A stretch of DNA of 57,963 nt, from positions 1 to 57,963 of the forward strand of contig JAFAUR010000906.1 of NCBI GenBank assembly GCA_019243205.1, given 5' to 3'. This document shows, piece by piece, positions 21,091-31,795 of the stretch. Each line of letters starts with the position of its first letter. Position 1 is the first letter of the stretch. Made by a program: the position numbers and the translations under genes. Source of the stretch: Acidobacteriaceae bacterium. GTDB taxonomy: Bacteria > Acidobacteriota > Terriglobia > Bryobacterales > Bryobacteraceae. Under the pieces are notes generated by a model. That model was not told the DNA's origin. It did no database searches and saw nothing but the letters and a program-made list of their open reading frames with translations.

Positions 21091-21829
21091 CGGCAGCTAC
21101 CACCTGCCCTACGATCTCCGCTTCTCCGGGATACTGGAAGATCTCCGGCGGTACCTCCGAACTTGCATGTGACCACACGACCAGTTTTCTGTCGGTTTCC
21201 GTACACCAGCCGCAACGAAATCCGGCGCGATGCTCTATGAAGTAAATAGGCCGTTCGGACTCGGTCAGCCACCCGCCCTTTGCCACTCGATTTCGGGTCT
21301 CATCGATTTGCACAAAAGTTCCGGGTCGTAAGATTGGATGCATCGACCAGTCTTCCGTACCTATGAAGGCATAGCGGTGCTGCCGTGAGTTCGGCGACCC
21401 GACTAGGGCGAGGGGAAGACGGCCCCATCGTCGTACGCTGCGGCTCAGATAGAAGGTCGCCTTGGGATCTACGTCGGGCTTGAGTTCCACAGGTAACTCA
21501 ACCGACTGTTTCCCTGAGAATCGGACTCCGAACGGGCGCGTGCTGTCCAGCGGTAGGGAGGCCGAGTCCCTCGGTAGTTCTTCAATCGGGACGCCATACC
21601 ACCTTAGGACAGTTCCCATATCCAAACCGTAGATTGCGCAAAGAGAGTACAGCCTGTATAAAGACGGTACGGTTCCCTTGTTTTCAATATCAGAAAGGCG
21701 GCTGAGTCCAATCAGAAATTCATCGTTCCCATGTTGGTTAGCAACTCGCTGACTCGCCTCTTCAACATCGCGATACCGCAACGAGAGGCGTTCGCGCTCG
21801 CGTCTTAATTTCTGACCTGCTTGCTGCAT
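21047..21829 (-). CDS. XRE-family HTH regulator with S24-like C-terminal region
   Basis: HTH LRRERERLSLRYRDVEEAS...LSRLSDIENKGTVPSLYRLYSLCAIYG; C-terminal EDWSMHPILRPGTFVQID resembles the S24 SM motif. Confidence 0.7.
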   Translation of the reverse strand: MQQAGQKLRRERERLSLRYRDVEEASQRVANQHGNDEFLIGLSRLSDIENKGTVPSLYRLYSLCAIYGLDMGTVLRWYGVPIEELPRDSASLPLDSTRPFGVRFSGKQSVELPVELKPDVDPKATFYLSRSVRRWGRLPLALVGSPNSRQHRYAFIGTEDWSMHPILRPGTFVQIDETRNRVAKGGWLTESERPIYFIEHRAGFRCGWCTETDRKLVVWSHASSEVPPEIFQYPGEAEIVGQVVAAAMRFDLAKRRRTRS

Positions 21830-21891
21830 TCGGCATCTCTAGTCTGGAGCACGTCCGCTCCTCAGCAGCTAAAATACCACGTATGGGGCGT

Positions 21892-21917
21892 AAGTTGTTC
21901 TGTTATCAGAACAACTT
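21892..21917. promoter_or_regulatory. Perfect 11-bp inverted repeat AAGTTGTTCTG-TTAT-CAGAACAACTT, candidate operator
   Basis: Read directly; 63 bp upstream of the XRE start in the XRE/pheA intergenic space. Confidence 0.55.
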
Positions 21918-22073
21918 CGGATCGACACGCAAAGTTTTCCGAATCTACAGAGGCGATACCCAGTGCTTGCGAGCCCAGGGATGCTCTAGGTAGGCGGACT
22001 AAATGACTGTAAATAAAAGCACTTCAAGAAAGCTCCGTGATATCGGGGCCCGCTTTGGGAGTACTGGCGTTGT

Positions 22074-22916
22074 ATGACAAAACGTATCAACATGGCAGTT
22101 GCCATTCAAGGGGAGCTCGGCGCTTTTAGCTATTCTGCTGCAAGGAAATTCGTCGGTAATTCTGCTCGAATTCTGTCGTGTGAGACATTTAAATCCGTAT
22201 TCGAAGCACTTGAATCCGGCGACGCTTCCGCCGCGGTTATTCCTATCGAAAATACATTACATGGCAGTGTACACGAAAATTACGATCATTTAATCGATTA
22301 CGGCCCCCGGATCGCGGGCGAGACCAGCCTCCGCATCTGCCACAATCTAATCATCTTCGGTCAAACGAAATTCAGTGAGGTACGTTACGCATACTCCCAC
22401 CCGGTCGCGCTCAACCAATGCAGGGAATTCTTTCGAAAAAATGATCGAATTCAGCCAATTTCGTTTTACGATACCGCGGGCAGTGTGAAAATGCTGAGGG
22501 AAAAACGGCTCGACAACTCAGCCGCGATCGCCTCCGCGGCCGCTGCGGAACTGTACGGCGGTCGCATCCTCCGTCGAAACATCGAGGATAACCGACAAAA
22601 CTTCACTCGTTTTTTTCTATTGACGAAACAACAGCGAGTGTTAAAAGACAAGCGACGTCCCTGGAAGACGTCGGTCGCCTTTTCCCTCGCCAATGCTCCA
22701 GGCGCGCTCTTCAAAGCTATGGCCTGCTTCGCCTTACGCGATTTGTCACTGACCAAAATCGAATCGCGCCCACTGCGGGACCGACCGTGGGAGTATCTTT
22801 TCTATCTTGATCTGCTCGGGTCACCAGAAGACCCGAAAGTCGAAAGCGCTCTCTCCAATCTTCAGGAGATGACGCTATTTTTTAAAATTCTGGGCAGTTA
22901 TCAGCCGACGCCGTAA
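22074..22916 (+). CDS. pheA: Prephenate dehydratase
   Basis: QGELGAFSYSAARKF, IPIENTLHGSVHENYD; ACT-domain ESRPLRDRPWEYLFYLD. Confidence 0.92.
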   Translation: MTKRINMAVAIQGELGAFSYSAARKFVGNSARILSCETFKSVFEALESGDASAAVIPIENTLHGSVHENYDHLIDYGPRIAGETSLRICHNLIIFGQTKFSEVRYAYSHPVALNQCREFFRKNDRIQPISFYDTAGSVKMLREKRLDNSAAIASAAAAELYGGRILRRNIEDNRQNFTRFFLLTKQQRVLKDKRRPWKTSVAFSLANAPGALFKAMACFALRDLSLTKIESRPLRDRPWEYLFYLDLLGSPEDPKVESALSNLQEMTLFFKILGSYQPTP

Positions 22917-22939
22917 CATGGAGGTCTCTCTGACCTCAA

Positions 22940-24349
22940 CTAAATATCATAGTAAAGTGCAAATTCGTAGGGATGCGGGCGAAGCCGAACCGCCTCGGCT
23001 TCAGATTTTCTCTTATACCCCACGAACGTTTCAATCAGTTCTTCTGAAAAGACGTCCCCTTTTCCCAGAAATGCGTGATCCTCTTCCAGGCAGTCCAACG
23101 CTTCGTCCAAAGATGCGGGCATAGAAGGCACTTTTCGCATTTCTTCGGGCGAAAGATCATAAATATCTTTATCGAGCGGTTCTCCGGGATCAATCTTGTT
23201 AATGACACCGTCCAGCCCAGCCATCATCATTGCGGCAAACGCGAGGTATGGATTCGACGCCGGATCGGGCGGCCGAAATTCCACTCGTTTCGCCTTTGGG
23301 CTATTTGAATACATGGGGATGCGGACGGCAGCCGACCTGTTTCGCCGGGAATACGCGAGATTCACAGGAGCTTCATAGCCGGGTACAAGCCGTTTGTAGC
23401 TGTTCGTGGTCGGTGCGATGATAGCCGACAACGCCCTCGCATGCCGGAGCAAGCCCCCTATGTACCACAGTGCAGTTTGGCTCAGGCCGGCGTAGTTATC
23501 ACCCGCGAACAACGGTTTCCCGTCTCTCCACAAACTCTGATGAGTGTGCATGCCGCTGCCGTTGTCTCCAAATAACGGCTTCGGCATAAACGTGACCGTC
23601 TTCCCGTACTGGTACGCCACGTTGCGAACAATGTACTTGTACAGCATCATATTGTCCGCTGACTTCACCAGCATGTCGAAGCGCTGGTCAATTTCGCATT
23701 GGCCGCCACTTGCCACCTCGTGATGGTGACATTCTATATTCAAGCCGCATTCCAACATTGTGGCCACCATTTCGCTGCGCAAATCCTGGTAATGGTCAGT
23801 CGGCGGAACCGGGAAATAGCCTTCCTTGTATCGTGGTCGGTAACCGAGATTATTGTGTTCACGCCCGGAGTTCCACCGCCCTTCCTCGGCATCAACGAAG
23901 TAGAAGCCGCTGTGCGCGTTCTGATCGAACCGAATGTTATCGAAGATAAAGAACTCGGCTTCCGCTCCGAAGTAGGCGACATCCGCAACACCGCTGTTCT
24001 TCAGATACAGCTCCGCCTTCTTGGCAATCCAGCGTGGATCCCGATCATAGTGTTGTCTTGTAATCGGATCGACGATGTCACCAAGCATCACCACTGTTCG
24101 GGTCTCAGCGAAAGGATCGATAAAGATCGTGGACGGGTCCGGGATGATCAACATGTCGCTTTCATTAATTGCCGCCCATCCCCTGATACTCGAGCCATCG
24201 ATGCCGAAGCCGTCTTCAAACGAGCTTTCCTCGAGCATGTTGATGGGGTAGGATACGTGTTGACTCAAGCCCGGCAGATCCGTAAACCGCAGGTCCACTT
24301 GCCGTGCGTCGTTCTTCTTTGCGAATTCCAGAGCTTCTTGTGCGTTCAT
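22940..24349 (-). CDS. glnA: Glutamine synthetase type I
   Basis: [62 protein letters not shown]. Confidence 0.96.
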   Translation of the reverse strand: MNAQEALEFAKKNDARQVDLRFTDLPGLSQHVSYPINMLEESSFEDGFGIDGSSIRGWAAINESDMLIIPDPSTIFIDPFAETRTVVMLGDIVDPITRQHYDRDPRWIAKKAELYLKNSGVADVAYFGAEAEFFIFDNIRFDQNAHSGFYFVDAEEGRWNSGREHNNLGYRPRYKEGYFPVPPTDHYQDLRSEMVATMLECGLNIECHHHEVASGGQCEIDQRFDMLVKSADNMMLYKYIVRNVAYQYGKTVTFMPKPLFGDNGSGMHTHQSLWRDGKPLFAGDNYAGLSQTALWYIGGLLRHARALSAIIAPTTNSYKRLVPGYEAPVNLAYSRRNRSAAVRIPMYSNSPKAKRVEFRPPDPASNPYLAFAAMMMAGLDGVINKIDPGEPLDKDIYDLSPEEMRKVPSMPASLDEALDCLEEDHAFLGKGDVFSEELIETFVGYKRKSEAEAVRLRPHPYEFALYYDI

Positions 24350-24415
24350 TGAATTTAGCTTAGGACAGAACTAGTAAGCTCGCGAGACGCGCGTACACGA
24401 GAATGAAGTGAAGAG

Positions 24416-25807
24416 ATGTCAGCCCGCACCGTGTCCTCTGGAGAACAGCTCAGTCTTTCGCTCGCCCCGGAGCGCCGCGTTTTTCAAGTCAGCGAACTGA
24501 ACTGCGCTGTACAGTCCCTGTTCGCTTCGGAATTTCAGAGTATTTGGATAATCGGCGAGATCTCGAGTTGCCGCGCCGCTCCCAGCGGCCATTATTACTT
24601 CTCGCTCAAAGATGATCGTAGCCAGCTCAAATGCGTGCTGTTCAAAAGCACCGCCCGTCTTATAAGATTCAAACCGCAAGACGGTCTTGCCGTCCTCGCG
24701 CGGGGCAGCCTGGAGGTATATGAAGCTCGGGGTGAATATCAGCTGATCGTTGAACTCTTGCAGCCGAAGGGCGCCGGAGCTCTCCAACTTGCGTTTGAAC
24801 AACTGAAAAAGAAGCTCGGCGAAGAAGGGCTCTTTGATCCGTCCCGCAAGCGTCAGCTGCCCCGGCTTCCGATTCGCATCGGCATTGTCACCTCCCCGAG
24901 CGGTGCTGTCATCCAGGACATGCTGCGGGTACTCGAGCGCCGATTCCGCGGCCTCCACATCCGGCTTTACCCGGCGCTTGTGCAGGGAGACGGCGCTCTC
25001 GAACAGCTCTGCGCCGGTCTCCGCTTCTTCAGCTCGCGTTCCTGGGCGCAAGTTGTAATCCTCGCGCGAGGGGGCGGGTCGCTCGAGGACCTCTGGACGT
25101 TCAATGAAGAGGCACTGGCACGAGCGATTGCATCGTCCTCTGTCCCGGTCATCTCCGCGGTCGGGCATGAAACCGACTTCACGATCTCCGATTTCGTCGC
25201 CGACGTGCGGGCGCCCACTCCCTCGGTTGCGGCGGAACTGGTGGTTCCAACTCGCGAAAGTCTGATCGAGCAGATTGAGAACTGCCGGTCGAAAGCGCTT
25301 CAGGCATTGCGCTATCGCCTGGTCGTGAGCGCACGTGACCTGCATGCGCGAAGTGTCGAAAGGGCTGCTACGTCCATTCGGCGTGCGGTGGCGCGGAGGA
25401 GCCAACATGTTGACGAGCTTGATCTGCGCCTCGATCGCCTGCTTCACCGGTTTCTCGAGTCGAGAGCACGCAGGTTAGAAAATCTCACGCGACGGCTTCA
25501 GGCAGCTGACCTGCGACTGCGCTTTGCCCGGGATCGCGCGCGCCAGCAGTCGCTCGAAGCGATGCTTACCCAGGGAATGCAGAATCGTCTTTTCCAGCTT
25601 CGGCGGAGGGTGGATTCCGCTCACGCCCACCTCTCGCAGCTCAGCCCGCTTGCCGTTCTCGCACGCGGCTATGCGATCGTGGAAGATCAGCGCAAGCATA
25701 TCCTGCGATCAGCAAACGAAACCGCAGAGGGCGAGCGTCTGACTGTTCGCTTGCATCAGGGGCAGTTGGTAACGTCCGTAGTTTCCTGTACGGCTTCAAA
25801 CGAGTAG
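24416..25807 (+). CDS. xseA: Exodeoxyribonuclease VII large subunit
   Basis: [64 protein letters not shown]. Confidence 0.95.
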   Translation: MSARTVSSGEQLSLSLAPERRVFQVSELNCAVQSLFASEFQSIWIIGEISSCRAAPSGHYYFSLKDDRSQLKCVLFKSTARLIRFKPQDGLAVLARGSLEVYEARGEYQLIVELLQPKGAGALQLAFEQLKKKLGEEGLFDPSRKRQLPRLPIRIGIVTSPSGAVIQDMLRVLERRFRGLHIRLYPALVQGDGALEQLCAGLRFFSSRSWAQVVILARGGGSLEDLWTFNEEALARAIASSSVPVISAVGHETDFTISDFVADVRAPTPSVAAELVVPTRESLIEQIENCRSKALQALRYRLVVSARDLHARSVERAATSIRRAVARRSQHVDELDLRLDRLLHRFLESRARRLENLTRRLQAADLRLRFARDRARQQSLEAMLTQGMQNRLFQLRRRVDSAHAHLSQLSPLAVLARGYAIVEDQRKHILRSANETAEGERLTVRLHQGQLVTSVVSCTASNE

Positions 25808-25824
25808 CGAAAGTATACTGTGGT

Positions 25825-26544
25825 TTGAAGTCTGGCGAACACCGGAAGCGCGCGATCTGCCTGCTCAGCGGCGGGCTCGATTCAACGACTTGCCTCGCCA
25901 TCGCTCGATCGCAAGGCTTCGATTGCTACTGTCTCGCTTTCGATTATGGCCAGCGGCATACGATTGAGCTCGCCGCAGCCGCGCGTGTCGCCGCCAGCCT
26001 GAAGGCAAAGGAACTGAAAGTGATTGCTCTCGATCTGCGAGCTTTCGGTGGATCGGCACTCACGAGCGATATCGAAGTTCCGAAAGACCGCGATGAGGAA
26101 CAGATGTCAGGGTCCATCCCGGTCACGTACGTCCCCGCGCGCAATACAATCTTTTTGTCTTTCGCGCTTGCTTATGCCGAAGTGCTCCGCGCTTGGGACA
26201 TCTTCATAGGTGTGAATGCAATCGACTACTCCGGCTATCCGGATTGCCGGCCGGAGTTCATCCGCGCCTTTGAAAATATGGCCAATCTCGCGACCAAAGC
26301 GGGCGTAGAGGGCTTAACGGAGCTGGTCATCCATACGCCGCTGATGAGGATGACAAAAGCCGACATCGTTCGCAAGGCTGCAGACCTGGATGTGGATCTG
26401 AGTTTGACCCATAGCTGCTATGATCCGGACTCAGGGGGCGTGCCGTGCGGACGTTGTGACGCCTGCATCCTGCGCGAAAAGGGCTTTGCGGAAGCCGGGA
26501 TACCTGATCCCGCGCGCCGGAAATCCGAATCCGTCGAGAAGTGA
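25825..26544 (+). CDS. queC: 7-cyano-7-deazaguanine synthase
   Basis: [48 protein letters not shown]. Confidence 0.94.
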   Translation: MKSGEHRKRAICLLSGGLDSTTCLAIARSQGFDCYCLAFDYGQRHTIELAAAARVAASLKAKELKVIALDLRAFGGSALTSDIEVPKDRDEEQMSGSIPVTYVPARNTIFLSFALAYAEVLRAWDIFIGVNAIDYSGYPDCRPEFIRAFENMANLATKAGVEGLTELVIHTPLMRMTKADIVRKAADLDVDLSLTHSCYDPDSGGVPCGRCDACILREKGFAEAGIPDPARRKSESVEK

Positions 26545-27224
26545 AAATCGCCGAAATCTTCTACTCGATCCAAGGTGAGGGAAGTCTTGTCGGTGTCCCT
26601 TCCGTTTTCGTGCGCAGTTCCGGATGCAACCTTCGTTGCGTCTGGTGCGACACTCCGTACACCTCATGGAACCCTGAGGGCGCCAACATGACTGTCCCGG
26701 AAATCGCTGCACAGGTGCTCAGCTTCGGCGCGCGGCACGTCGTGGTGACGGGCGGTGAGCCGATGATTGCGCCCGAGATTATCGCTCTGACCGAGAACCT
26801 CAAAAGCGCAAGTCTCCACATCACTGTCGAGACCGCTGGAACCGTTTACACGCCGGTCCGGTGTGATTTGATGAGCGTCAGTCCGAAGCTCTCAAACTCC
26901 ACTCCGTTGCTGCGCGACGGTGGCCGCTGGGCGGCGCAGCATGACCGCTTGCGGCACCAGTCCGACGTCTTGCGTCAACTTGCATTGAACTATCGCCACC
27001 AGTTCAAGTTTGTCCTCGCACAGCCATCGGACCTCTCTGAAGTACAGGCAATGGTAGCCGAGCTTGCTCTTTCGCCCGAATGCGTCATCCTCATGCCGGA
27101 GGGCGTCAATCGCGATGTCCTTCAATCGCGGGGGTTGTGGCTCGTCGACATCTGCAAACAATTCGGCTATCGCTTCAGCCCCCGGCTTCACGTGGATTTG
27201 TGGGGCGACAAACGAGGCGTCTGA
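26541..27224 (+). CDS. queE: 7-carboxy-7-deazaguanine synthase (radical SAM)
   Basis: [41 protein letters not shown] overlap with queC. Confidence 0.94.
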   Translation: MKIAEIFYSIQGEGSLVGVPSVFVRSSGCNLRCVWCDTPYTSWNPEGANMTVPEIAAQVLSFGARHVVVTGGEPMIAPEIIALTENLKSASLHITVETAGTVYTPVRCDLMSVSPKLSNSTPLLRDGGRWAAQHDRLRHQSDVLRQLALNYRHQFKFVLAQPSDLSEVQAMVAELALSPECVILMPEGVNRDVLQSRGLWLVDICKQFGYRFSPRLHVDLWGDKRGV

Positions 27225-27246
27225 CTGGCCTTCGATAAACTAGGAC

Positions 27247-28041
27247 TTGTTTAATTTCAAGCTCTCTGCGGTCGGGTACCTCAATCCTGTCCCGCTTGTC
27301 TGGGGCATGCTTCACGGGCCGCAACGATCGCACGTTGATCTTCGGTTCTCGGTACCTTCGGAGTGTGCGCAGCAGGTCGAAGAGGGTGAAGCGGAATTGG
27401 GTTTGGTGCCCGTAGCGGAAATCGCTCGCCAGAGCCTCGAAATCGTGCCCGGAGTCGGCATCGCCTGCCTTGGTGCGGTTCGCAGTATTCTTCTCTTCGC
27501 AAAAAGACCTTGGCAGGGGGTGCAGTCAGTCGCGGTGGACTGCTGTTCCCGAACCTCAGTGCAACTCGCTCGCGTCATCCTTCGTGAAAAATTTGGCGTT
27601 GAGCCGGAATTAGTTCCGCACCCGCCGATTCTCGAGCAAATGATGAAAACGGCTGACGCCGCTTTGGTCATCGGGGACCCGGCCTTGCGAATCGATCCGC
27701 TCGCGTTGAGCTATGAGTGCCTGGATCTCGGTCACGAATGGTTTGCGCTCACAGGTCTGCCGATGGTGTTCGCAACATGGGCCGGCAAGCCTGGTCTGCC
27801 GCTGGAAGCGATTTCTAAAATCACCGTCGGCTCTTACCATTTCGGACGCGAACGCCTGGCCGAAATTGCTCGCCTTGAGCATGACAAACGGGGTATCACG
27901 TACGAACTTGCGCATCGTTATCTCTCCCACCACATCCGTTATGAACTTGGGCCCAGAGAGCTGCTAGGCCTGGGCACATTCCTGGAATTAGCGGATTTCC
28001 GTCCCGCGAGTCTGGCCGCAATGTCTTCCTGCAACGACTAG
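27247..28041 (+). CDS. mqnA: Chorismate dehydratase (futalosine menaquinone pathway)
   Basis: VGYLNPVPLVWGML, ELGLVPVAEIA; next to mqnC. Confidence 0.88.
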   Translation: MFNFKLSAVGYLNPVPLVWGMLHGPQRSHVDLRFSVPSECAQQVEEGEAELGLVPVAEIARQSLEIVPGVGIACLGAVRSILLFAKRPWQGVQSVAVDCCSRTSVQLARVILREKFGVEPELVPHPPILEQMMKTADAALVIGDPALRIDPLALSYECLDLGHEWFALTGLPMVFATWAGKPGLPLEAISKITVGSYHFGRERLAEIARLEHDKRGITYELAHRYLSHHIRYELGPRELLGLGTFLELADFRPASLAAMSSCND

Positions 28042-28043
28042 CA

Positions 28044-29075
28044 ATGATTACCCGAAAAGAAGCAATTGAGTTGTTCCAGAGTGACGATCTAGTAACTCTC
28101 GGGATGGAAGCGGATTCTGTCCGCAAGAGGCTTCATCCCGACGGGATCGTCAGTTACATCATCGACCGGAACATCAATTACACGAACTTCTGTACCGAAT
28201 ACTGTAGTTTCTGTGCTTTCTATCGCCCACTCGGTCATAAGGAAGGCTACATACTCCCGACAGAAATCATCCTCGACAAGATCCAAGAAACTATCGATCT
28301 GGGTGGCACGGGCATTCTCATGCAGGGCGGCCTCCATCCGGACCTCAAAATCGACTGGTACGAACACCTGCTTCGCACCATCAAGGCGCGTTTCGACATC
28401 TGGTGTCATTGCTTCTCCGCGCCCGAGATCATGAATATAGCCGAGGTGAGTGGTCTCACTCTCCGCGACACGATTGCTCGTCTCAGAGACGCGGGCCTGG
28501 ATTCGATTCCCGGCGGAGGCGCAGAAATACTCGATGAAGACGTTCGCCACCGGATCAGCCGCCTGAAGTGCTCTACCCAGGACTGGATCGACGTCCACCG
28601 GACCGCTCACGCGCTCGGCATGCGGACTACCGCGACCATGATGTTCGGGACAGGCGAAACCATCGAACAGCGGATGAACCACTTCGATATTGTTCGACGG
28701 ATTCAGGAGGACACGGGCGGGTTCACCGCGTTCATCCCCTGGTTCTTCCAGCGCGAGTACACGTCTCTCGGGCGATTTGTAAAACAGGAGGCTACCGCAG
28801 TCGAATACCTCAAAATGCTCGCGCTTTCGCGCATCTATCTCGACAACATCCTAAATATTCAGGCCTCCTGGGTCACACCAGGCCTCAAGGTTTGCCAGCT
28901 CGGATTGCGCTTCGGCGGCAATGACGTCGGCAGCATCATGATCGAAGAGAACGTCGTATCCGCAGCCGGCACCCACCATCGCGCGACTGAAGAACAGCTG
29001 CGCCGGCTGATTCGCGATGCAGGCTTCGTACCCAAGCAGCGCGATACTCTCTATCGCACTTACTTCTTGAACTAA
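28044..29075 (+). CDS. mqnC: Cyclic dehypoxanthinyl futalosine synthase (radical SAM)
   Basis: NINYTNFCTEYCSFCAFYRPLGHKEGYILP, LMQGGLHPDLKIDWYEHLL. Confidence 0.93.
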   Translation: MITRKEAIELFQSDDLVTLGMEADSVRKRLHPDGIVSYIIDRNINYTNFCTEYCSFCAFYRPLGHKEGYILPTEIILDKIQETIDLGGTGILMQGGLHPDLKIDWYEHLLRTIKARFDIWCHCFSAPEIMNIAEVSGLTLRDTIARLRDAGLDSIPGGGAEILDEDVRHRISRLKCSTQDWIDVHRTAHALGMRTTATMMFGTGETIEQRMNHFDIVRRIQEDTGGFTAFIPWFFQREYTSLGRFVKQEATAVEYLKMLALSRIYLDNILNIQASWVTPGLKVCQLGLRFGGNDVGSIMIEENVVSAAGTHHRATEEQLRRLIRDAGFVPKQRDTLYRTYFLN

Positions 29076-29083
29076 AAGCGCAA

Positions 29084-29122
29084 AAGCGCGTCGCCCGGGG
29101 TCGACTCCCGAACAACGCGCTT
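29084..29122. terminator. Stem-loop between convergent genes, possible bidirectional terminator
   Basis: AAGCGCGT ... ACGCGCTT inverted repeat with inner CGGG/CCCG between convergent mqnC and the TPR gene. Confidence 0.4.
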
Positions 29123-29145
29123 CGTATGCAGCAGCTCTTGCTTTC

Positions 29146-29976
29146 CTAAGTTGCTTCGGTCTTCTTTGCAGGTCGGCTCGCCTTGATGCGCTTCATTTCG
29201 AGCGACTTGTTCGACCAGTCTTCTGCCTGAGCGATGTCGGCTTTGGAAGCTTCCGGCGAATCTTCCAGGTCCGCTTTCTTTCGGAGAAGAAGATTCATGT
29301 ACGACATTGCATCTTCATTTTCTTTGTCGATGGACAGACACTTCTTCAGATCTTCAATGCTCTCATTGATAGTCTGCTGATACTTCGCTTTCAGCTCGTC
29401 CCGAATCTTGGGATCCTTGATCGGTCCTGGATCGTCAGGCTTCATCTTCTGTTCCACACGGACCGTTTGAATCGGTGTGAAAGCCTGGGCCCAGCCGATT
29501 ACGCCGAGGTAATAATAGGCTTCGGCGTCCTTCGGATCGACTTCAATGCGCCGCTGGTTCCACTTCTTTGCCTCTTCGAGCGCCGCCGTTTTCTGCTCAG
29601 GCGTCCCGGCGCTGGCCGAGTTGTACGCCATCGAAGCCATCGAAGCTAGCGCCAGAGAATTCGTCGGGTCGTTCTTCAGCACTTTCTCGAACTCCGACTT
29701 CGCCATCTCGTAATTCTTTTTGTTGTCGGGAGAATCCGCTCCCGGCACCCACTGAATCATGTACGACGTGGCGAGATAGAGTTCAGCGTTCTGGTTCGTC
29801 GGATCCAGCCGGACAGCTTCCTTAAAGTGCTTCACAGCATCTGCATACTTATTGTTTTTGTACGATTGCACGCCGTGATTCATCTCGTCGCGGGATTTCA
29901 GTTTTTCGCAACCAGCACTGAAGATCAGCAGCCCACCCGTCAGGGCAACCGTTGCCAGTTTAGAGCGAGTTATCAT
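29146..29976 (-). CDS. TPR-repeat lipoprotein
   Basis: Lipobox LLIFSAGC; TPR ADAVKHFKEAVRLDPTNQNAELYLATSY. Confidence 0.85.
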   Translation of the reverse strand: MITRSKLATVALTGGLLIFSAGCEKLKSRDEMNHGVQSYKNNKYADAVKHFKEAVRLDPTNQNAELYLATSYMIQWVPGADSPDNKKNYEMAKSEFEKVLKNDPTNSLALASMASMAYNSASAGTPEQKTAALEEAKKWNQRRIEVDPKDAEAYYYLGVIGWAQAFTPIQTVRVEQKMKPDDPGPIKDPKIRDELKAKYQQTINESIEDLKKCLSIDKENEDAMSYMNLLLRKKADLEDSPEASKADIAQAEDWSNKSLEMKRIKASRPAKKTEAT

Positions 29977-29991
29977 CTTCCAATCCTCGAG

Positions 29992-30420
29992 CTACTGCCC
30001 TGCCTCCACTTTCGGCGTCATGATACCGACTTTATCCAGACCAGCACCCTTGGCATCGTCGATCGCCTGCGCCACGTACCGATAATCCAGGTCCGGATCG
30101 CCCTTAACGAAAACGACCTTCGTCGCACGCGTTTTGAAGATATCTTCCAGTCGCGCCTGGAGGTCGGTTTCTTTCACCGGCTGCCCGTTGATTTGTATGC
30201 TCTTGTCTTTCAGAACCTCTACCACAATGGTCGGGTCCTGGTTCGGAGGCGGCGGGGGTTGGTTGGGCGGTGGTGGCTGGGGCACGAGTGTGTCCAAACC
30301 ATGCGGCGTAAGTGGGGTGATGACCATAAAAATGATCAACAGCACCAGCAGTACGTCGATTAACGGCGTGACGTTAATGTCCGCTTTGGCTCCGCCGGAG
30401 CCGCCAACTGCCATTGCCAT
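29992..30420 (-). CDS. exbD: ExbD/TolR biopolymer transport protein
   Basis: DINVTPLIDVLLVLLIIFMVITPLTPHGLD. Confidence 0.92.
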   Translation of the reverse strand: MAMAVGGSGGAKADINVTPLIDVLLVLLIIFMVITPLTPHGLDTLVPQPPPPNQPPPPPNQDPTIVVEVLKDKSIQINGQPVKETDLQARLEDIFKTRATKVVFVKGDPDLDYRYVAQAIDDAKGAGLDKVGIMTPKVEAGQ

Positions 30421-30447
30421 AGCAAATATTCCCTTTCAAAAAACCGA

Positions 30448-30888
30448 TTAGAGACTAAGTCCCTTTTTCTTGTCCTGGATCTCTTCTGTAAGGAGACCCA
30501 ACTGATCTACCCCGGCGGTCCGGAGATTGTCAATAACATCCGTGACACCGGAGAAGCGCGCCCGCGCATCCGCCTTGATGTAGACCGTTTTGTCCGTCCG
30601 ATTTTGCTGCAGGTCTTTTACTTTGCCGCTAAGCTGATCAACCTGAATCAGGCTGTTGCCCGGGCTCAGAAACACTTTCCCGTCGCGTGTAATGGCAATC
30701 AGGATCGCGTCTTCCTTATCTGCTTCCTGCATCTTGATCGGATTGTGTGTCTTCACCATGGTCACGTTCACACCTTTCGACAACATGGGCGTGATGACCA
30801 TGAAGATGATCAGCAATACAAGCATCACGTCGACCATTGGGGTGACATTGATGTCCGATACGACTGGAGGCGCCTTGGGTAATTTCAT
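30448..30888 (-). CDS. exbD: ExbD/TolR biopolymer transport protein (second copy)
   Basis: DINVTPMVDVMLVLLIIFMVITPMLSKGVN. Confidence 0.92.
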   Translation of the reverse strand: MKLPKAPPVVSDINVTPMVDVMLVLLIIFMVITPMLSKGVNVTMVKTHNPIKMQEADKEDAILIAITRDGKVFLSPGNSLIQVDQLSGKVKDLQQNRTDKTVYIKADARARFSGVTDVIDNLRTAGVDQLGLLTEEIQDKKKGLSL

Positions 30889-31007
30889 CTTGCTTCCTCT
30901 TGTGTGGTCCTAAAGAGCATATTGAACCGGCAGGACAGGGGAGCAACCGCAATAAGTTGCTCCCTCTGCTTCGATTCAACCTTCTTGGCTATTCCCGTTC
31001 GAGCGAC

Positions 31008-31745
31008 CTACTTAACTCCTACTCTGGCCTGCGTCCGTTTCAGGAAGTAGTCGATCAGCTCAGAGCTGGAATTGCCCATCTCCACGTCAAATGCTTCAAT
31101 GCGGTTAGTGAAGTAGTTGAACATCCAGACGGCCGGGATCGCCACGAACAGACCGACAGCGGTGGTGATGAGGGCTTCGGAAATACCACCGGCTACCGCG
31201 CCCAGACCGGTCGACTTCGACGTCGAGATCGATTTAAACGCGTTCATGATGCCGACTACTGTTCCGAACAGTCCGACGAACGGAGCAGTTGAACCGATAG
31301 TCGCCAAGCTGCTGACGCCGCGCTTCAGTTCGGCATGCACAATCGCTTCGGCACGCTCGAGAGCGCGGCGCGAGGCTTCGATATCTTCACCCGGAATCTC
31401 AGCGCTCATCTGATGAGCCTTGAATTCCTGTAGACCCGCAACTACGACCTTGGCCAGATGGCTCTTGTTAAACCGGTCGGCAATCTTGACCGCTTCTTCC
31501 AGCTTGCCTTCGCGAAGTGCTCCCGCCACGGCTGGAGCAAAAGCCCGCGACTGCTTGCGAGCGGCATTGTAAGCAATCAGGCGATCGATCATAACTCCGA
31601 TCGACCACGCCGACATAATGAAAAGACACAGGACAACAAGTTTGGCAAGAATGCCCATGTTGCCCCATACCGAGCGTGGATCAAAGCTGATACCCTCAGC
31701 TTCCTGGAATAACCAGAACGCCCAAACCTGAAGTTGTAAAACCAT
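31008..31745 (-). CDS. exbB: ExbB/TolQ/MotA proton channel
   Basis: LATIGSTAPFVGLFGTVVGIMNAF, ISEALITTAVGLFVAIPAVWMFNYF. Confidence 0.93.
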   Translation of the reverse strand: MVLQLQVWAFWLFQEAEGISFDPRSVWGNMGILAKLVVLCLFIMSAWSIGVMIDRLIAYNAARKQSRAFAPAVAGALREGKLEEAVKIADRFNKSHLAKVVVAGLQEFKAHQMSAEIPGEDIEASRRALERAEAIVHAELKRGVSSLATIGSTAPFVGLFGTVVGIMNAFKSISTSKSTGLGAVAGGISEALITTAVGLFVAIPAVWMFNYFTNRIEAFDVEMGNSSSELIDYFLKRTQARVGVK

Positions 31746-31795
31746 GCTCTATCTCCTAAGTTGAATCGAAATTGGAATAACTGACTCGCTTCGGG

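Noticed and set aside
24419-25447. 342-aa ORF antisense to xseA
   Set aside because: Opposite strand carries unmistakable XseA motifs; shadow ORF
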